From: Bacteroidetes bacterium GWF2_38_335
GTDB taxonomy: Bacteria; Bacteroidota; Bacteroidia; Bacteroidales; GWF2-38-335
Assembly (NCBI GenBank): GCA_001769535.1
Contig: MEOH01000027.1
Coordinates: 1-32,552, forward strand
Reading direction: 5' to 3'
DNA length: 32,552 nt
Position 1 is the first letter of the stretch. Each line of letters opens with the position of its first letter. The notes beneath the pieces are model-generated. The model had not been told where the DNA came from. It saw only the letters and a program-made list of their open reading frames with translations, and made no database searches. Positions 17,101 through 24,980 of this stretch are shown in pieces. Made by a program: the position numbers and the translations under genes.

Positions 17101-17682
17101 CGCAATATCTTCATTTTGGAAATATTCCACTTTCTGAACTTCATGGGAAGTTCTGAATCCGTCAAAGAAATGTACAAACGGAATTCTTGTTTTGATGGCA
17201 GTGAGGTGGGCAACACAGGCAATATCCATGATTTCCTGGGCACTTCCGGTAGCAAGAAATGCAAAACCGGTTTGGCGGCAAGACATCACATCACTGTGGT
17301 CACCGAAAATTGAAAGTGCATGGGCAGCAAGTGTTCTGGCACTAACATGAAATACTGCGGGAAGCAATTCACCGGCAATTTTATACATGTTTGGAATCAT
17401 CAGGAGTAAACCCTGAGATGCAGTATAGGTACTGGTTAAGGCACCACCCTGCAACGATCCGTGAACTGCACCGGCGGCACCGGCTTCTGATTGCATCTCG
17501 GAAACTCTAACTGTTTCACCGAAAATGTTCTTTTTTCCATTTGCTGACCATGTATCAACATACTCAGCCATGTCGGATGAAGGGGTGATCGGATAGATCG
17601 CAGCTACTTCACTGAACATGTAAGCCACATGTGCTGCTGCATAGTTTCCTTCACAGGTAATGAATTTTTTTGTTTTTGTCAT
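14155..17682 (-). CDS. nifJ: Pyruvate:ferredoxin (flavodoxin) oxidoreductase
   Basis: A single-chain PFOR of 1175 residues that oxidatively decarboxylates pyruvate to acetyl-CoA with ferredoxin or flavodoxin as acceptor. The start at 17682 is chosen because AAGGAT sits 7 nt upstream (a rare Shine-Dalgarno here) and the protein then begins MTKTKKFITCEGNYAAAHVA, as in the family. Domain order: pyrimidine-binding domain (YPITPSSDMAEY near 35), CoA/transketolase-C-like domain, EKR linker, a 2x[4Fe-4S] ferredoxin domain (CIQCNQCSYVCP near 690 and CTGCGNCVDVCP near 747), then the TPP domain (GDGWAYDIGYGGLDH near 962). Ligands of the proximal cluster are visible as CAGCGE (about 815), ATGCSS (about 840) and APCIAHG (about 1069). 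The gene is intact and monocistronic. It supports an anaerobic or fermentative life style. Confidence 0.98.
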   Translation of the reverse strand: MTKTKKFITCEGNYAAAHVAYMFSEVAAIYPITPSSDMAEYVDTWSANGKKNIFGETVRVSEMQSEAGAAGAVHGSLQGGALTSTYTASQGLLLMIPNMYKIAGELLPAVFHVSARTLAAHALSIFGDHSDVMSCRQTGFAFLATGSAQEIMDIACVAHLTAIKTRIPFVHFFDGFRTSHEVQKVEYFQNEDIAHLVDQEALLKFRHNALNPEHPVTRGSAQNPDIFFQAKEASDRFYDPVPDTVEHYMNEVAKITGREYHPFNYYGDPNAENIIVAMGSITSTIKDVIDYLNAKGEKVGLITVHLYRPFSSKYFFKVFPKSVKRICVLDRTKELGANGEPLYLDIKEMFYGKENAPMIIGGRYGLSSKDTTPSMMQSVFENLKLKEPKNQFTVGIVDDVKHSSLPYLPDINVLPKGTFEAKFYGLGADGTVGANKNSIKIIGEETDKYCQAYFAYDSKKSGGITASHLRFGDHPIRAPYLVGTPDFVACHVPSYLDKYDMLKGIKEGGSFLFNSIWDEEETKNRFPDHMKKTLAEKKIRLYIINATKIAEEIGLGNRTNTIMQAAFFKVSNVIPYDLAVKEMKKAIDKSYGAKGEHILKMNHSAVDAGGAVTEVAVPAEWAKITVKPIEGKKDLPEFIKNVMMPINAMKGDTLPVSAFNGREDGTLPAGTTAYEKRGIAVNVPEWVPANCIQCNQCSYVCPHAAIRPFLLTDEEAAKAPKGTELIQGIGGTKPFKFRMQVSVLDCTGCGNCVDVCPSKTKALVMKPLGSQEAEIERWEFMHHQVGYKDTIVDKYQSVKNSQFAQPLFEFSGACAGCGETPYIKAVTQLFGERMIVANATGCSSIYGGSAPATPYCPSRKNGHGPAWANSLFEDNAEYGFGIGLGVSAMRNRIQDRMVKGMESGISAEVKTLFKEWIDNKLNAEKTIEISNKLIPLLKKENDPIAKEILSLEQYLVKKSIWIVGGDGWAYDIGYGGLDHVIASGEDVNILVLDTEVYSNTGGQASKSTPVGAVAKFAASGMKTRKKDLGAMAMTYGYVYVAQVAMGSSQNQFFKAIKEAEAYPGPSLVIAYAPCIAHGLKAGMGATQQEEVRAVEAGYWHNYRYNPLLENEGKNPFVLDSKEPDWTKFQAFLASEVRYSSLKKAFPAEAEKLFTIAEKDAKWRYNNYVSLANRQY

Positions 17683-17909
17683 TTTTAAATCCTTTGTATT
17701 AATATTGTTCAACTTGAGTCCAAAAAATTTTAGGGCATGCTAATTTATAATAAAAATCAGATTTCCTTTATGATTTACAACCTGTTTTGGGAAAGTATTA
17801 TTTAGACTTGATAAAAATTGATTCGTAATAATTATAATAGGCTAACAATAAATAAGTTAAAAATTGTGTTAAAAATATCAGATGCTAAGAATTATTAAGT
17901 TTTTTCGGA

Positions 17910-17917
17910 TATTTTTG
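17910..17917 (+). promoter_or_regulatory. -7 element of the lipoprotein/rSAM operon
   Basis: TATTTTTG matches TAnnTTTG exactly, 17 bp before the ATG at 17935. No good -33 TTTG is seen. The remaining divergent spacer to nifJ (17683-17909) is AT-rich and shows nothing else. Confidence 0.5.
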
Positions 17918-17934
17918 TAATAAATACTGTGAAT

Positions 17935-18147
17935 ATGATTAAGCTATTTAAAAAATCACTGGTTTTTATCGTTACGGGATCATTTACCGTTATTCTGGCT
18001 GCCTGTTATGGCAGTCCGCAAAAAGCTTCAGCTTTCAACAAAACACCGGGATTGAACAACAGTAAAAAAGCCATTGAAGGTTTGGTGCTTAAGAATGTTG
18101 AATATCTCACTGGCGTTGATGAAGAGAAAGCAAATTGTTTTATTTAA
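17935..18147 (+). CDS. Short lipoprotein, truncated-looking paralogue in the rSAM/lipoprotein cassette
   Basis: 70 residues. The first 27 align with the next gene's product at about 18 identical positions, including MI-x-LFKKS, the LAACY lipobox and the following Ser, so the two are tandem duplicates. After the lipidated cysteine (about residue 24) it keeps a CYGSP-type start and one segment (KKAIEGLVLKNVE) that can be laid over GQPIPGLKVTNTQ of the paralogue. It then ends at EEKANCFI, whereas the neighbour continues for another 70 residues. It could be a decaying copy or a genuinely short peptide substrate with its own C-terminus. The 10-bp gap to the next gene puts it in the same operon. 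Function unknown. Confidence 0.65.
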   Translation: MIKLFKKSLVFIVTGSFTVILAACYGSPQKASAFNKTPGLNNSKKAIEGLVLKNVEYLTGVDEEKANCFI

Positions 18148-18157
18148 ACATCTTTTT

Positions 18158-18520
18158 ATGATCAGGCTATTTAAAAAATCAATTTTATTTTTGGTCTCCG
18201 GAACATTTTCAATAATACTTGCTGCATGTTATGCATCCCAGGAACCATATACCTATTATAAAAAGGTTCATGCACGCACTCCGGACGGGCAACCGATACC
18301 CGGACTGAAAGTCACCAACACACAAAACGGGGTTGTAGTTCAGACAGAATTTACCGATGATGCAGGCATTGCCAACATGCAAAGAAATACCGAGGCACCA
18401 AGCACCATCTTTAAATTTGAAGATGTTGACAGTACCCAAAATCTGGGACATTTCGAGTCATTCGAATATTCGCTCGACACACTTGATGTTGATACAATTT
18501 ATTTTTACGAGGTAGAATAA
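18158..18520 (+). CDS. Putative lipoprotein of the rSAM/lipoprotein system
   Basis: 120 residues from the ATG at 18158; the frame is open further upstream, but only this start gives a signal peptide. The lipobox is LAAC (Cys24). The mature part carries a Tyr-rich start (YTYYKKVHA), a carboxypeptidase-regulatory-like strand (DGQPIPGLKVTNTQNG), a TDDAGIANM turn, then a FEDVDSTQNLGHFES segment typical of the lipoproteins found beside SPASM radical SAM enzymes in Bacteroides relatives (I recall this pair as TIGR04134/TIGR04133). It ends IYFYEVE. The mature protein has no cysteine beyond the lipidated one. The stop codon directly abuts the GTG start of the radical SAM gene, implying coupled translation and a functional partnership. 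Its role is unknown; it may be the enzyme's substrate. Confidence 0.85.
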   Translation: MIRLFKKSILFLVSGTFSIILAACYASQEPYTYYKKVHARTPDGQPIPGLKVTNTQNGVVVQTEFTDDAGIANMQRNTEAPSTIFKFEDVDSTQNLGHFESFEYSLDTLDVDTIYFYEVE

Positions 18521-19597
18521 GTGAACCCGGCAGATTCTTTAAGGTCATCCCTTCACAATTATTATAAGAAACTTGAAGAGAAATCGCATCTTCTCAATTA
18601 TTTGTTTCTTGAGATTACCCGCAAATGCAATCTGAATTGTCTGCATTGTGGTTCGGACTGCAAAAATGATGCACAGGCACCCGAACTGACTACCGAAAGC
18701 TGGTTTAAAATCATTGATTACATAAAAGAGGCATTTTCGGAAAAAGTCTCCTTCATCATTACCGGGGGCGAACCGCTTATGCACCCCGACCTGTACAAAA
18801 TCGGAAGTCATATCTCAAAAAACAACATGAAATGGGGCATGGTCACCAATGGCATGACACTTGATCAAAACGCAATGGAAAGCCTCATTAAATCAGGCAT
18901 CAACAGCATCACTATTTCAGTGGATGGCAATGAAACCGCCCACAATAAGTTGAGAAATTCGCCTGCAGCTTTTAAGAAAATGAGTCTGGCACTGGACTAT
19001 ATTGCTGATTCCGGACTAGAATACAGAGATGCGGTAACCTGTGTATATCCCGGCAATCTTAACCAACTCGATGAAATTGCCGAATTTTTGATCGTAAAAA
19101 AAATGCCCGCATGGCGTCTTTTTAGAATATTTCCTTCGGGAAGGGCACATGAAAATGATGAGATTTTACTCAGTTTTGAGCAGACACAGGAACTTGTTGA
19201 CTGGATAAAAACCAACAAAAAGAAATACGCTAAAAAAGGACTGAAAATCAATCTCAGTTGCGAGGGGTGGATGCCTTTTAATATTGATAAACAAGTGCGC
19301 GACAATCCTTTTTTCTGCAGGGCCGGAATCAATTTCGCCTCCATTTTATGCGATGGCACCATTACCGGTTGCTCCAACAACCACCACACATTTTATCAGG
19401 GAAATATTTTGACAGATAATATGAATTCAGTCTGGGAACACAAATTTGAAGATTTCAGAAAACGGGAATGGCTGAAGAATACTGTTTGCAATGATTGTAA
19501 GGAAGTTAAAAACTGCAAGGGAGGGTCAATCCATCTTTGGGATTTGGAGAGGGACAGGCCGAATTTTTGTTATTATCGGGATTTGGGGGATGAATAA
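18521..19597 (+). CDS. Radical SAM/SPASM enzyme of the rSAM/lipoprotein system
   Basis: 358 residues starting with GTG directly after the upstream TAA. The S-adenosylmethionine-binding [4Fe-4S] motif is C-x3-C-x2-C at Cys36, Cys40 and Cys43; GGEP at 82-85 is the second radical SAM motif. The C-terminal half is a SPASM domain with cysteines at 266, 277, 284, 323, 326, 332 and 350, enough for two auxiliary clusters, and the signature NCKGGSIHLW (331-340). SPASM enzymes usually modify peptides or proteins (anaerobic sulfatase maturases, PqqE, thioether-forming enzymes). Together with the adjoining lipoproteins this matches the Bacteroidota rSAM/lipoprotein pair of unknown function. The enzyme has no signal peptide and should be cytosolic, so any modification of the lipoproteins would precede export. 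A strong hairpin closes the operon. Confidence 0.92.
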   Translation: MNPADSLRSSLHNYYKKLEEKSHLLNYLFLEITRKCNLNCLHCGSDCKNDAQAPELTTESWFKIIDYIKEAFSEKVSFIITGGEPLMHPDLYKIGSHISKNNMKWGMVTNGMTLDQNAMESLIKSGINSITISVDGNETAHNKLRNSPAAFKKMSLALDYIADSGLEYRDAVTCVYPGNLNQLDEIAEFLIVKKMPAWRLFRIFPSGRAHENDEILLSFEQTQELVDWIKTNKKKYAKKGLKINLSCEGWMPFNIDKQVRDNPFFCRAGINFASILCDGTITGCSNNHHTFYQGNILTDNMNSVWEHKFEDFRKREWLKNTVCNDCKEVKNCKGGSIHLWDLERDRPNFCYYRDLGDE

Positions 19598-19622
19598 CCC
19601 CGGCCTTAAGGCCGGGGTTATT
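19593..19622. terminator. 30-bp perfect palindrome, bidirectional terminator
   Basis: AATAACCCCGGCCTT (19593-19607) is followed by its exact reverse complement (19608-19622). It includes the rSAM stop codon (19595-19597) and touches the first base of the convergent stop codon (19622-19624). It is near-identical in layout to the element at 1987-2017. Confidence 0.9.
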
Positions 19623-22468
19623 TACCTCTTCACAAACTTCACAACCATTTCTTGTCCCTTTTCATCACATATCCGCAACATATAAATGCCTTCATTCAAA
19701 AAAGACACATCCACTTTTGTTCCGGTTCCCTGGGAAAGCACTTCACCCAGTAAATTGAAAATCGTGAAGGAATAATTTTCCTCAGGTAAAATGTTCAGGT
19801 AATTTTCGGTGGGGTTTGGATAAACGATCATCTTCGGCAATTCACCTTCCCCAATGGTTACAAGCGAATCAACGATGGTGTTCACTGTGGTGTTGGTCAC
19901 CACCGGTTCGTTAAAATCGAAGTAGATGTGAGCGGTGTTTTCAATCACATCGCCAATAGTAGCTTCGTCCTTCAATCTGATGGAATAACTGACCAGTCCA
20001 TGGCTCTCCGGCTCGTTGGTAACGCTGTCGGGGAGCATGATATCGGCAAAGGTGAACTTTAACAGTCCTGTGCCCGATATATCCCATGTGTAATTATGGC
20101 TGGCGCCGAGCGGCTGGAAGGTTGAGATATCAAGGAATTCCGAAATGGTATCGAGGATAACTACGTTATAAGCCACATCGGTGCCAGTGTTTTGGAATTG
20201 GATGGTGTAAGTAAACAGACTGTCGGTTTCGAGGATGTTGCCGGATTCGCCCTGGCCCATGGGGGTTACCATTTTGTGGTTGGGGTCTGCGGATGCCATT
20301 ATCAATCTTTGAATCTCATCGTAATTGTTTTCCATATTCTCTTCCAATACCCCCATGCTTACATCTGCGTTGCTGAATAACAATTCATCAACAGAACCTT
20401 CACTAATCAAAAATGTTACATTAACAATTTTAATTTCACCCGGTTCAATATTCTCTAGGTCCCATTTAAGAGAAGTGTCAGAAAGTTCTGAAGGTGGCAG
20501 GGAACTGTAAAAATAATTCTGCCATTCTTCAAAATAAAGATGAACCGAATAATTTGGAATATTGACATCGCTATTGTTTTTAACTATAAAACCCATGTGA
20601 AAAGGTTGGGAATGAATAGCACTTGAGGCAAAAAGGTCTATTTCAAGGTCATTAATAATTGGTGCCTGATTGCCAAAATCAAGATTTTCCAAGCTATCAG
20701 ACAAAGAAAGGTTGATATTATATAGATTTCCCGATGGGCATTCAATTTCATCAGTTGGGTAATCAACTAAAGAAACTGAATAATTTCCATCGTTCATGTA
20801 AGCAATGTAATTTCCCTCTATATCAGTGACAGCATAATAAGGCCCGGGCAGTATTTCAATAAGCCTTCCGTCCAAAGCATAATCCCCGGCATCAAAAACA
20901 CAATTAGTGTTTAAATCCTGATATACCTTTCCTGATATCACCGAAGGTCTATCAACCACGTGATAGGTGTGGTAATACTCGCTAACACAACCGGTTCCAT
21001 CCAGCAAACTGTACAAATAGGTATAAGTGCCTTCCTGAGTGGGCAGTGATTGGGCAAATGTTTCTTGTGAATTGACGATATTTTCGCCTGTCCAGTTTGA
21101 TGAAACATAGTGTGTTACCAATGAGGATGGAATTTCATATAAGTCATATGAAAATTCAACATTCCAACAAAATATGTAACCATTATCTATGGCCCAATTA
21201 TCAGCCACTGTCAATACCCAATCTCCGTTTAATTCACATCCAACAAGAGGATCCAATGGTTCGGATGAAATATACGAACCAGAGGGCAGAGTTGCCCAAC
21301 TGCCTGCTGCATCACCCATATCCATTAAATAGTCGGCATCAGCGGGATTGGTCCAACAATAATCCCAGCCAATCCCGGGAGTTGGGTTTGATTCGTCACC
21401 TTCAACGGGTTCTCCAAGATATGTTCCGCCTCCATGTTGGTATTCAAGAATAACAGATACAGGCCCTTCAGTAATGACATTGTAAGGACAAGTAATCATT
21501 ATCGGAGATAAATCCCCAATAAAAGAATGTTCCATATTTGCACAAATCCTAATGTCTTCAATATCTTCTAATATTTGCCCCGGAGAAAAACAATTATAAG
21601 TTAGCGTGTCACTATATATGTCCGTGCCATCCGGAATCAATTCGCCGTTTTCACAATCGGTCAAACCGGGATAATGCACATACGCATTCAAATCAATGGT
21701 ATCGCCTAGTTGGTACGTTGTAAAATCGGGTGGGGAAAAGCTGACTTCTCCTGCAAAGCCGTGAATGACGTAGGTATTTATAGAATTAGTGCTGGAGCAG
21801 CCCTGTGCATCGGTTACCACCAGATTAACTGAGAAAGTCCCGTTTTCGTTGAAAAGATGCGAAAACTCTTGTCCGGTAGCTGTTTCCTCCCCATTGACAA
21901 ACCAGGTATAGGTGGATGTGGCATCATCCTGAAGATAAGTCGTGTTTTGATAAACGGCTTGCCCGGTAAGGTTTACCATAACATCCTCACAACTGTTCAA
22001 CTGCCATTCCCCTGAAATGAATTCAAAAACGGGTTCGTAAATGCTTAACTGGGCAAGCACCGACTGACACTCAAAACCACAACCAATTTCAGCAGAAATC
22101 ACAGATCCTGCTGCCGGTGATGCAAACATTAAAGTGAGGCAACCTGAAGTGTTTGAAGCATATGCGCTTACAGTCTCGCCCATTCCCCATCCATTGCAAT
22201 TAATGAGGGCCGCCGATGTTGTATTCCCGTCATAAATGCAAAAATTTCCACTGGCATATGTTGCCGAAGTAAAAGTCAAAGATATATGCGAACAAAGAGG
22301 GTCTTCGCTGCAAATTGTTACGGTATAAACCATTCCGGGCGTATATGAACCCAGTTCGATGGTTCCTGTTGAGGTAAAAATGTTTTGTCCTGTGTTATCA
22401 GTTAATGTATACTGCGAAATTCCCTGAAGAAAAGAGAAGACAAGAAACAGAAGGGTAATTTTTTTCAT
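19622..22468 (-). CDS. Multidomain surface protein with P-domain, PKD, DUF11-like and T9SS sorting domains
   Basis: 948 residues. Signal peptide (MKKITLLFLVFSFLQGISQ). Then in order: a CUB-like cysteine-containing beta module (about 20-130, with FCIYDGN); a PKD/Ig-like domain (about 150-235, TYTWFVNGEE through VTDAQGCSS); a proprotein-convertase P-like domain (about 310-450, HSFIGDLSPI through GDWVLTVADNWAIDNG); an SdrD-B-like/CNA-like module (about 510-600, SGKVYQDLNTNCVFD); a DUF11-like DUF7619 domain (about 725-860, ADPNHKMVTPMGQG through ENTAHIYFDFNEPV); and a T9SS type A sorting domain (about 870-948, VYPNPTENYLNILP through MVVKFVKR). No catalytic domain is present, so it is probably a surface binding or structural protein. 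A 6-bp inverted repeat AGACAA/TTGTCT lies about 30-45 bp upstream. Confidence 0.9.
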   Translation of the reverse strand: MKKITLLFLVFSFLQGISQYTLTDNTGQNIFTSTGTIELGSYTPGMVYTVTICSEDPLCSHISLTFTSATYASGNFCIYDGNTTSAALINCNGWGMGETVSAYASNTSGCLTLMFASPAAGSVISAEIGCGFECQSVLAQLSIYEPVFEFISGEWQLNSCEDVMVNLTGQAVYQNTTYLQDDATSTYTWFVNGEETATGQEFSHLFNENGTFSVNLVVTDAQGCSSTNSINTYVIHGFAGEVSFSPPDFTTYQLGDTIDLNAYVHYPGLTDCENGELIPDGTDIYSDTLTYNCFSPGQILEDIEDIRICANMEHSFIGDLSPIMITCPYNVITEGPVSVILEYQHGGGTYLGEPVEGDESNPTPGIGWDYCWTNPADADYLMDMGDAAGSWATLPSGSYISSEPLDPLVGCELNGDWVLTVADNWAIDNGYIFCWNVEFSYDLYEIPSSLVTHYVSSNWTGENIVNSQETFAQSLPTQEGTYTYLYSLLDGTGCVSEYYHTYHVVDRPSVISGKVYQDLNTNCVFDAGDYALDGRLIEILPGPYYAVTDIEGNYIAYMNDGNYSVSLVDYPTDEIECPSGNLYNINLSLSDSLENLDFGNQAPIINDLEIDLFASSAIHSQPFHMGFIVKNNSDVNIPNYSVHLYFEEWQNYFYSSLPPSELSDTSLKWDLENIEPGEIKIVNVTFLISEGSVDELLFSNADVSMGVLEENMENNYDEIQRLIMASADPNHKMVTPMGQGESGNILETDSLFTYTIQFQNTGTDVAYNVVILDTISEFLDISTFQPLGASHNYTWDISGTGLLKFTFADIMLPDSVTNEPESHGLVSYSIRLKDEATIGDVIENTAHIYFDFNEPVVTNTTVNTIVDSLVTIGEGELPKMIVYPNPTENYLNILPEENYSFTIFNLLGEVLSQGTGTKVDVSFLNEGIYMLRICDEKGQEMVVKFVKR

Positions 22469-22562
22469 AGTAATTCATTTATTATAAGACAAATCAGACA
22501 ACTCATTCGTTGTCTAAAGGTATGAAAAAATTATGAGACAAGTAAAAAGAAGCTGGATGGTA

Positions 22563-22710
22563 ACTGCGGGAAGTGATTGAGATGCCCACCTTCGGCCCCT
22601 CCGATTAGAATTTACGGGAAGCGATAGAGAGATCCCACCCCCTACCCCTCCTGATTGGAATTGCAGAAAGTGACAGTGATATCCCACCCCCAACCCCTCC
22701 CAAGGAGGGG
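22563..22710. repeat. Three degenerate ~50-bp tandem repeats ending in a C-rich hairpin
   Basis: Units begin near 22563, 22613 and 22663. Each has a GGGAAG/AGAAAG-like start, then GATNNCCCACC and a CCCCTCC core, then GATTAGAATT or GATTGGAATT in the first two. The third unit ends in the perfect hairpin CCCCTCC-CAA-GGAGGGG (22694-22710). Base composition is far more C-rich than the surroundings. Short C/G-rich elements of this look are scattered in many Bacteroidota genomes. Confidence 0.6.
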
Positions 22711-22778
22711 AGTGGTTTACGTTTTTGGATTGGCTTTATCGTGGTAATGGGGATGTTCTTTTAACTGACATAAAAGCC

Positions 22779-22810
22779 GTGAGGGGAAAATGCGTGCATT
22801 TTCCCCTCAC
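22779..22810 (-). terminator. Hairpin downstream of rho
   Basis: GTGAGGGGAAAATGC (22779-22793) and GCATTTTCCCCTCAC (22796-22810) are perfect reverse complements separated by GT. The T-tract on the minus-strand side is weak (CGGCTTTTA), so termination efficiency is uncertain. Confidence 0.65.
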
Positions 22811-22854
22811 TTATTTCATCTTCAAATTTGCTAATTAACAAATCTGCTAATCAA

Positions 22855-24666
22855 CTACTGGCTGTTCATAGAAATCAAAAACTCCTCATTGGTTTTTGTT
22901 TTGTTCATGCGGTCTTTGATGAATTCCATTGCTTCGACGGAGTTCATGTCTGACAGATAGTTCCTGAGAATCCAGATTCTGTTGATGAATTCCTTATCTA
23001 ACAATAGATCTTCGCGACGTGTGCTTGATGCGTTAATATCCACAGCAGGATAAACCCTTTTGTTGGATAATTTACGGTCGAGCTGCAATTCCATGTTACC
23101 GGTTCCTTTGAATTCTTCAAAAATAACATCATCCATTTTTGAACCGGTGTCGGTAAGGGCAGTTGCTATAATTGACAGTGAACCGCCGTTTTCAATATTA
23201 CGGGCAGCACCGAAAAATCTCTTTGGTTTGTGCAATGCGTTGGCATCAACACCACCAGACAATACTTTACCTGAAGCAGGAGAAACGGTGTTGTAGGCGC
23301 GGGCCAGACGGGTAATTGAGTCGAGCAGCACCACCACATCATGACCGCTTTCAACCAAACGTTTTGCTTTTTCAAGCACGATGTTGGCAATACGAACATG
23401 TCTGTCGGCCGGTTCATCAAAAGTTGAAGCAATAACCTCGGCACGTACGTTACGGGCCATTTCGGTAACCTCTTCAGGTCTTTCGTCGATGAGCAGGATA
23501 ATCAGATAAACTTCGGGATGGTTTGCAGCAATAGCATTGGCAATTTCCTGAAGCAATATGGTTTTACCTGTTTTAGGCTGGGCAACGATCAAACCTCTTT
23601 GACCTTTTCCCAGTGGTGAAAACATGTCAATAACCCTGGTAGACAAAGTGCTTTTGCCTTTTCCGGTAATATTGAATTTTTCATTTGGGAAAAGCGGAGT
23701 AAGATGGTCGAATGGAATTCTGTCGCGGATCATATCAGGAGTACATCCATTGATGTGTTCGATTTTAATCAGCGGAAAATATTTTTCGCCTTCTTTTGGA
23801 GGACGAATGGTTCCGGTTACTGTATCTCCGGTTTTTAAGCCAAACAGTTTAATCTGTGATTGAGACACATAAATATCATCGGGTGAGTTCAGATAGTTAT
23901 AGTCGGCAGACCTTAGGAAGCCATAGCCATCGGCCATGATTTCGAGTACACCTGAACTTGATATGATGCCGTCGAATTCAAATTTTTCAGTAATTTTTTT
24001 AATTATCCTGTTAGGATCTGTGGCCTGTCCCTGCTCATCAACCTGAGGTTGTGAAGGCACATTGTTTTCAAAATGCTCAGATGCTGAAACCTGAATGTTT
24101 TCACGAACAGGCTGATCAAAAACAGCGGGCTCGGTTATAGCCGGCTCGCTCATAATGGGATCGTGAATAACCGGTTCAGGAATGAGTCCTTCACGGGGAA
24201 TTTGCTGCTCATTGCCTTTTTCAGCCCATGGGTTCTGCCTGAATTTTTTATAGTTGAAAGGCAAACGGCCTTCGTCAATATTAGACCTTTGATTTTGCTG
24301 GGGTTCCTTTTGGTCGAATTTATTTTCGGACATGGAATCCTTTTTCATTTCAGGCCTGATTTTTTCTGGTCTTGAAAGCACCTGAACAGGATTCCTCTCC
24401 TCAGCTTTTTGAGCATTTGATTGTTCCAGTGGCTCAATCACAACTTTTTCAACCTTTTCAATGCCGCCCTTTTTACTAATCCTTGGTCTGCGCGATCCTT
24501 TTTTGTCGTCATCTTTCTGTGTTGATGCTGCAATTGCCTGCTGATCAAGAATCTTGTAAATAAGTTCCTGTTTTTTATAAGACTCTGGCCTTTTAATGTT
24601 AAGTTCCTTGGCAATGTCTTTTAATTCCGGTAATAATTTCTGATTTAATTCGAGAATGTCGTACAT
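22855..24666 (-). CDS. rho: Transcription termination factor Rho with a long polar linker
   Basis: 603 residues, much longer than the about 420 of E. coli Rho. Residues 1-43 are the Rho_N helical domain ([14 protein letters not shown]). Residues about 44-232 are a Gln/Glu/Lys/Pro-rich segment of low complexity, expected to be disordered. The cold-shock-like RNA-binding domain follows (233-305, [15 protein letters not shown]). The RecA-like motor has Walker A QPKTGKT with Lys368, Walker [17 protein letters not shown], the Q-loop region [21 protein letters not shown], and an arginine-finger region ending [10 protein letters not shown]. Rho is a hexameric RNA translocase that ends transcription. 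The linker is a known feature of Bacteroidota Rho. A candidate promoter at 24775-24806 gives a leader of roughly 100 nt, which could allow autoregulation. Confidence 0.97.
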   Translation of the reverse strand: MYDILELNQKLLPELKDIAKELNIKRPESYKKQELIYKILDQQAIAASTQKDDDKKGSRRPRISKKGGIEKVEKVVIEPLEQSNAQKAEERNPVQVLSRPEKIRPEMKKDSMSENKFDQKEPQQNQRSNIDEGRLPFNYKKFRQNPWAEKGNEQQIPREGLIPEPVIHDPIMSEPAITEPAVFDQPVRENIQVSASEHFENNVPSQPQVDEQGQATDPNRIIKKITEKFEFDGIISSSGVLEIMADGYGFLRSADYNYLNSPDDIYVSQSQIKLFGLKTGDTVTGTIRPPKEGEKYFPLIKIEHINGCTPDMIRDRIPFDHLTPLFPNEKFNITGKGKSTLSTRVIDMFSPLGKGQRGLIVAQPKTGKTILLQEIANAIAANHPEVYLIILLIDERPEEVTEMARNVRAEVIASTFDEPADRHVRIANIVLEKAKRLVESGHDVVVLLDSITRLARAYNTVSPASGKVLSGGVDANALHKPKRFFGAARNIENGGSLSIIATALTDTGSKMDDVIFEEFKGTGNMELQLDRKLSNKRVYPAVDINASSTRREDLLLDKEFINRIWILRNYLSDMNSVEAMEFIKDRMNKTKTNEEFLISMNSQ

Positions 24667-24980
24667 AATGATATGTTAATAAATTATGAAGTTCTATAGT
24701 TGATTGATTTTTTTTAATCAAAAAATTGATTCAACATGAAAATTACCCGTCGTCCAATAATGGGAAATCCGGTGCAATATTAATACTATATGTTTTAACT
24801 ACCAAAATTTATATCAAAAAAACTTAGTCTGTTGTAAAAAATATTGTTTCGGTTTTCAATTCCAATCTTTTAATCTTCAATCAATAATCATTAATGTTAA
24901 TGATATTCAAAATTTGACCAACGGTTTTTGTGGCCATGCATTATTATCTATTTTGCCGGCCTTTTGTAATTAAATTGAAA
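24667..24980. other. Divergent regulatory region between rho and the L,D-transpeptidase gene
   Basis: 314 bp, AT-rich, with no gene. In the rho leader (24701-24731) alternative short hairpins share one arm: TGATT/AATCA and AATCAA/TTGATT. The rho promoter candidate is at 24775-24806. Toward the plus-strand gene only imperfect elements are visible (TTTG at 24927-24930, TATTTTG at 24949-24955). Confidence 0.5.
24775..24806 (-). promoter_or_regulatory. Candidate rho promoter
   Basis: On the minus strand, TTTG (plus 24803-24806), a 20-bp spacer and TAATATTG (plus 24775-24782), one mismatch from TAnnTTTG. Confidence 0.45.

Larger units (their letters stand above)
22469..22854. other. Intergenic region with degenerate repeats, 386 bp
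   Basis: Between two minus-strand genes. It contains a TACCTTTA -7-like element (plus 22515-22522) for the 948-residue protein, the C-rich repeats at about 22563-22710 and the rho terminator at 22779-22810. No ORF with coding character was seen. Confidence 0.6.

Noticed and set aside
18074-18157. Earlier start for the full-length lipoprotein
   Set aside because: It would overlap the upstream gene and place 28 residues before the signal peptide, abolishing lipoprotein export.
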